Assembly (NCBI GenBank): GCA_050951585.1
Contig: JBMNJI010000011.1
Coordinates: forward strand, 1-44,067
DNA length: 44,067 bases
Direction of reading: 5' to 3'
DNA from: UBA3937 sp050951585
GTDB taxonomy: Bacteria > Bacillota > Peptococcia > DRI-13 > DTU073
Shown here: in pieces, positions 43,122-44,067 of the stretch
Numbering within the stretch: the stretch's first letter is position 1
Layout: each line of letters opens with the position of its first letter
Program-made: the position numbers and the translations under genes
Notes under the pieces: model-generated
What the model was told of the DNA's origin: nothing
The model's input: only the letters and a program-made list of their open reading frames with translations
The model's database searches: none

Positions 43122-44067
43122 AAAACCGTGCTTTCTTTTTTTTCTGTTTGTTTATCCTGACGATAATGGTAGCTGTCGCCTGTGGAGAAAGGGAGATGCT
43201 GCCAAATCAGCCGCCTTCAATAGAAGGACAAAAAGATGAGGAAGGAATTGAGGGCTATTTGGCCAGGCTATGTTCCGAACGGATGGAGGGTCGTGAGGGC
43301 GGGAAAAAAGGTGAAGCTGAGGCCGCCCTTTACTTGGCGCGTTTTCTGCAGGTTAACGGCGTAAAGCCCGCCGGGGACGAGGGTACCTATTTCCAATCAT
43401 TTCGGATTGAAGAATATGAGCCTGTCTTAAATGAGAGCAGAATGAAAATGGTGCTGACGGATTACACGAAAAAGCAAACCAGTGAGAATGTCCTGGGTCT
43501 TGTGGAAGGAAAGTCAGCCGAAATTGTCATTCTCAGTGCTCATTACGACCATTTGGGGATCATCGGCACACAGTGTTATCCGGGGGCTAATGATAATGCC
43601 TCCGGCGTAGCTGCGGTGATGGCCATCGTGAAAAAGTTTGCCCAGGAGAGACCGGCCAAAACGTTGTTGATTGCTTTTTGGGGTTCGGAGGAAAAAGGAT
43701 TATTGGGTTCCAACTATTTTTGTCAGCATCCGACTGTCTCGCTGGAAAAGGTTTCAGCGATTATCAATCTTGATACCGTCGGTAATCTCAAGACAGATAA
43801 GGCGCTGTTGGGATGGCGGGATAGGGATAGTACTTATTTGCAGAAGCTTGCCGCAGGTCTAGAGGATGGAGGCTGGATAATCAATTGGCGTAAAGACGAA
43901 AGGCATAACAGCGATCATTGGCCTTTTGCCAAAATGGGGATTCCCGGTTTTACTTTGTTATCGCCTGATTGGTTACTCAATAACCATACTCCTTTGGACA
44001 CTCCTGAGCGGGTTATTGTGGCTAATTTGCAGGATCTGGCAGATGCTCTGGGGTTAATCCTCAGCGC
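43118..44067 (+). CDS. M28-family zinc aminopeptidase, likely lipoprotein, cut by window end
   Basis: An exported metallopeptidase. TTG 43118 has GGAG eight bases upstream. The N-terminus is a signal (FFFFCLFILTIMVAVACG) with Cys 20 at a lipobox-like VAC; it is then a lipoprotein, to be processed by LspA-type peptidase. Zinc ligands are visible: HYDHLG near 142-147, GANDNASGVAAV near 156, WGSEEKGLLGS near 186, NLDTVGN near 213, and a downstream HNSDHWP near 263. The frame is open to base 44067, so the C-terminal end is missing. Similar to Firmicutes M28 peptidases. Confidence 0.85.
   Translation, partial: MKNRAFFFFCLFILTIMVAVACGEREMLPNQPPSIEGQKDEEGIEGYLARLCSERMEGREGGKKGEAEAALYLARFLQVNGVKPAGDEGTYFQSFRIEEYEPVLNESRMKMVLTDYTKKQTSENVLGLVEGKSAEIVILSAHYDHLGIIGTQCYPGANDNASGVAAVMAIVKKFAQERPAKTLLIAFWGSEEKGLLGSNYFCQHPTVSLEKVSAIINLDTVGNLKTDKALLGWRDRDSTYLQKLAAGLEDGGWIINWRKDERHNSDHWPFAKMGIPGFTLLSPDWLLNNHTPLDTPERVIVANLQDLADALGLILS

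Overview
The window looks like a chromosomal segment of a Gram-positive Clostridia-type bacterium (Firmicutes), most like the Peptococcaceae group. Moderate GC, many TTG/GTG starts, strong AGGAGG ribosome sites, a T-box leader for ileS, SepF/DivIVA division genes, an S-layer (SLH) protein, RemA, PyrR, RqcH and the LL-diaminopimelate aminotransferase route (dapL beside dapF) all point that way. The placement is inference from gene content and order, not from a search.

Layout. 1-2246: division cluster sepF (cut by the window edge)-proC-divIVA-DUF167. 2406-3455: a secreted FnIII-like protein. 3424-6676: promoter, Ile T-box, ileS and a strong terminator. 6850-11429: a very large SLH/beta-helix/cadherin-like/BIG2/LamG surface protein broken by four small indels. 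11691-14788: pyruvate kinase and an HI0933-family flavoprotein (two indels). 14832-15877 (minus): a secreted unknown (one indel). 16080-20379: glycine cleavage genes gcvT (one indel), gcvH, gcvPA, gcvPB; no L-protein gene. 20459-22441: an accessory stretch with a HAD-like protein lacking its nucleophile, two apparently 5'-truncated orphan genes, and a protein made of a tandemly duplicated beta-barrel-like module. 22557-24570: ACT protein, DUF711/UPF0210 protein and a cold-shock gene facing it across a shared terminator. 24857-27397: DUF5665, lspA, rluD-like, pyrR. 27412-29301 (minus): rqcH. 29525-29842: relic of an MNT/HEPN toxin-antitoxin pair. 30081-39690: Ca2+-type P-ATPase, dapF, dapL, yicC (one indel), remA, gmk, rpoZ, coaBC, metK. 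39698-44067: small membrane protein, a P-loop/Asp23-like fusion, dnaD, dnaC/dnaI-type loader, and an M28 peptidase running off the end.

How genes work together. The ends of the window are conserved housekeeping clusters (division, translation, cofactor, DNA replication loading, meso-DAP synthesis). The middle (about 6.8-24.6 kb) is accessory or metabolic material inserted between ileS and lspA. The glycine cleavage genes give one-carbon units and CO2 from glycine.

Three general signals stand out: (1) at least nine single-site frameshifts in recognisable genes, several in homopolymers, which suggests an error-prone assembly or real decay; (2) degenerate 9-14 bp tandem repeats sitting at gene ends and in intergenic gaps at about eight places; (3) two inverted repeats that would bury the ribosome binding site of divIVA and of the HAD-like gene.
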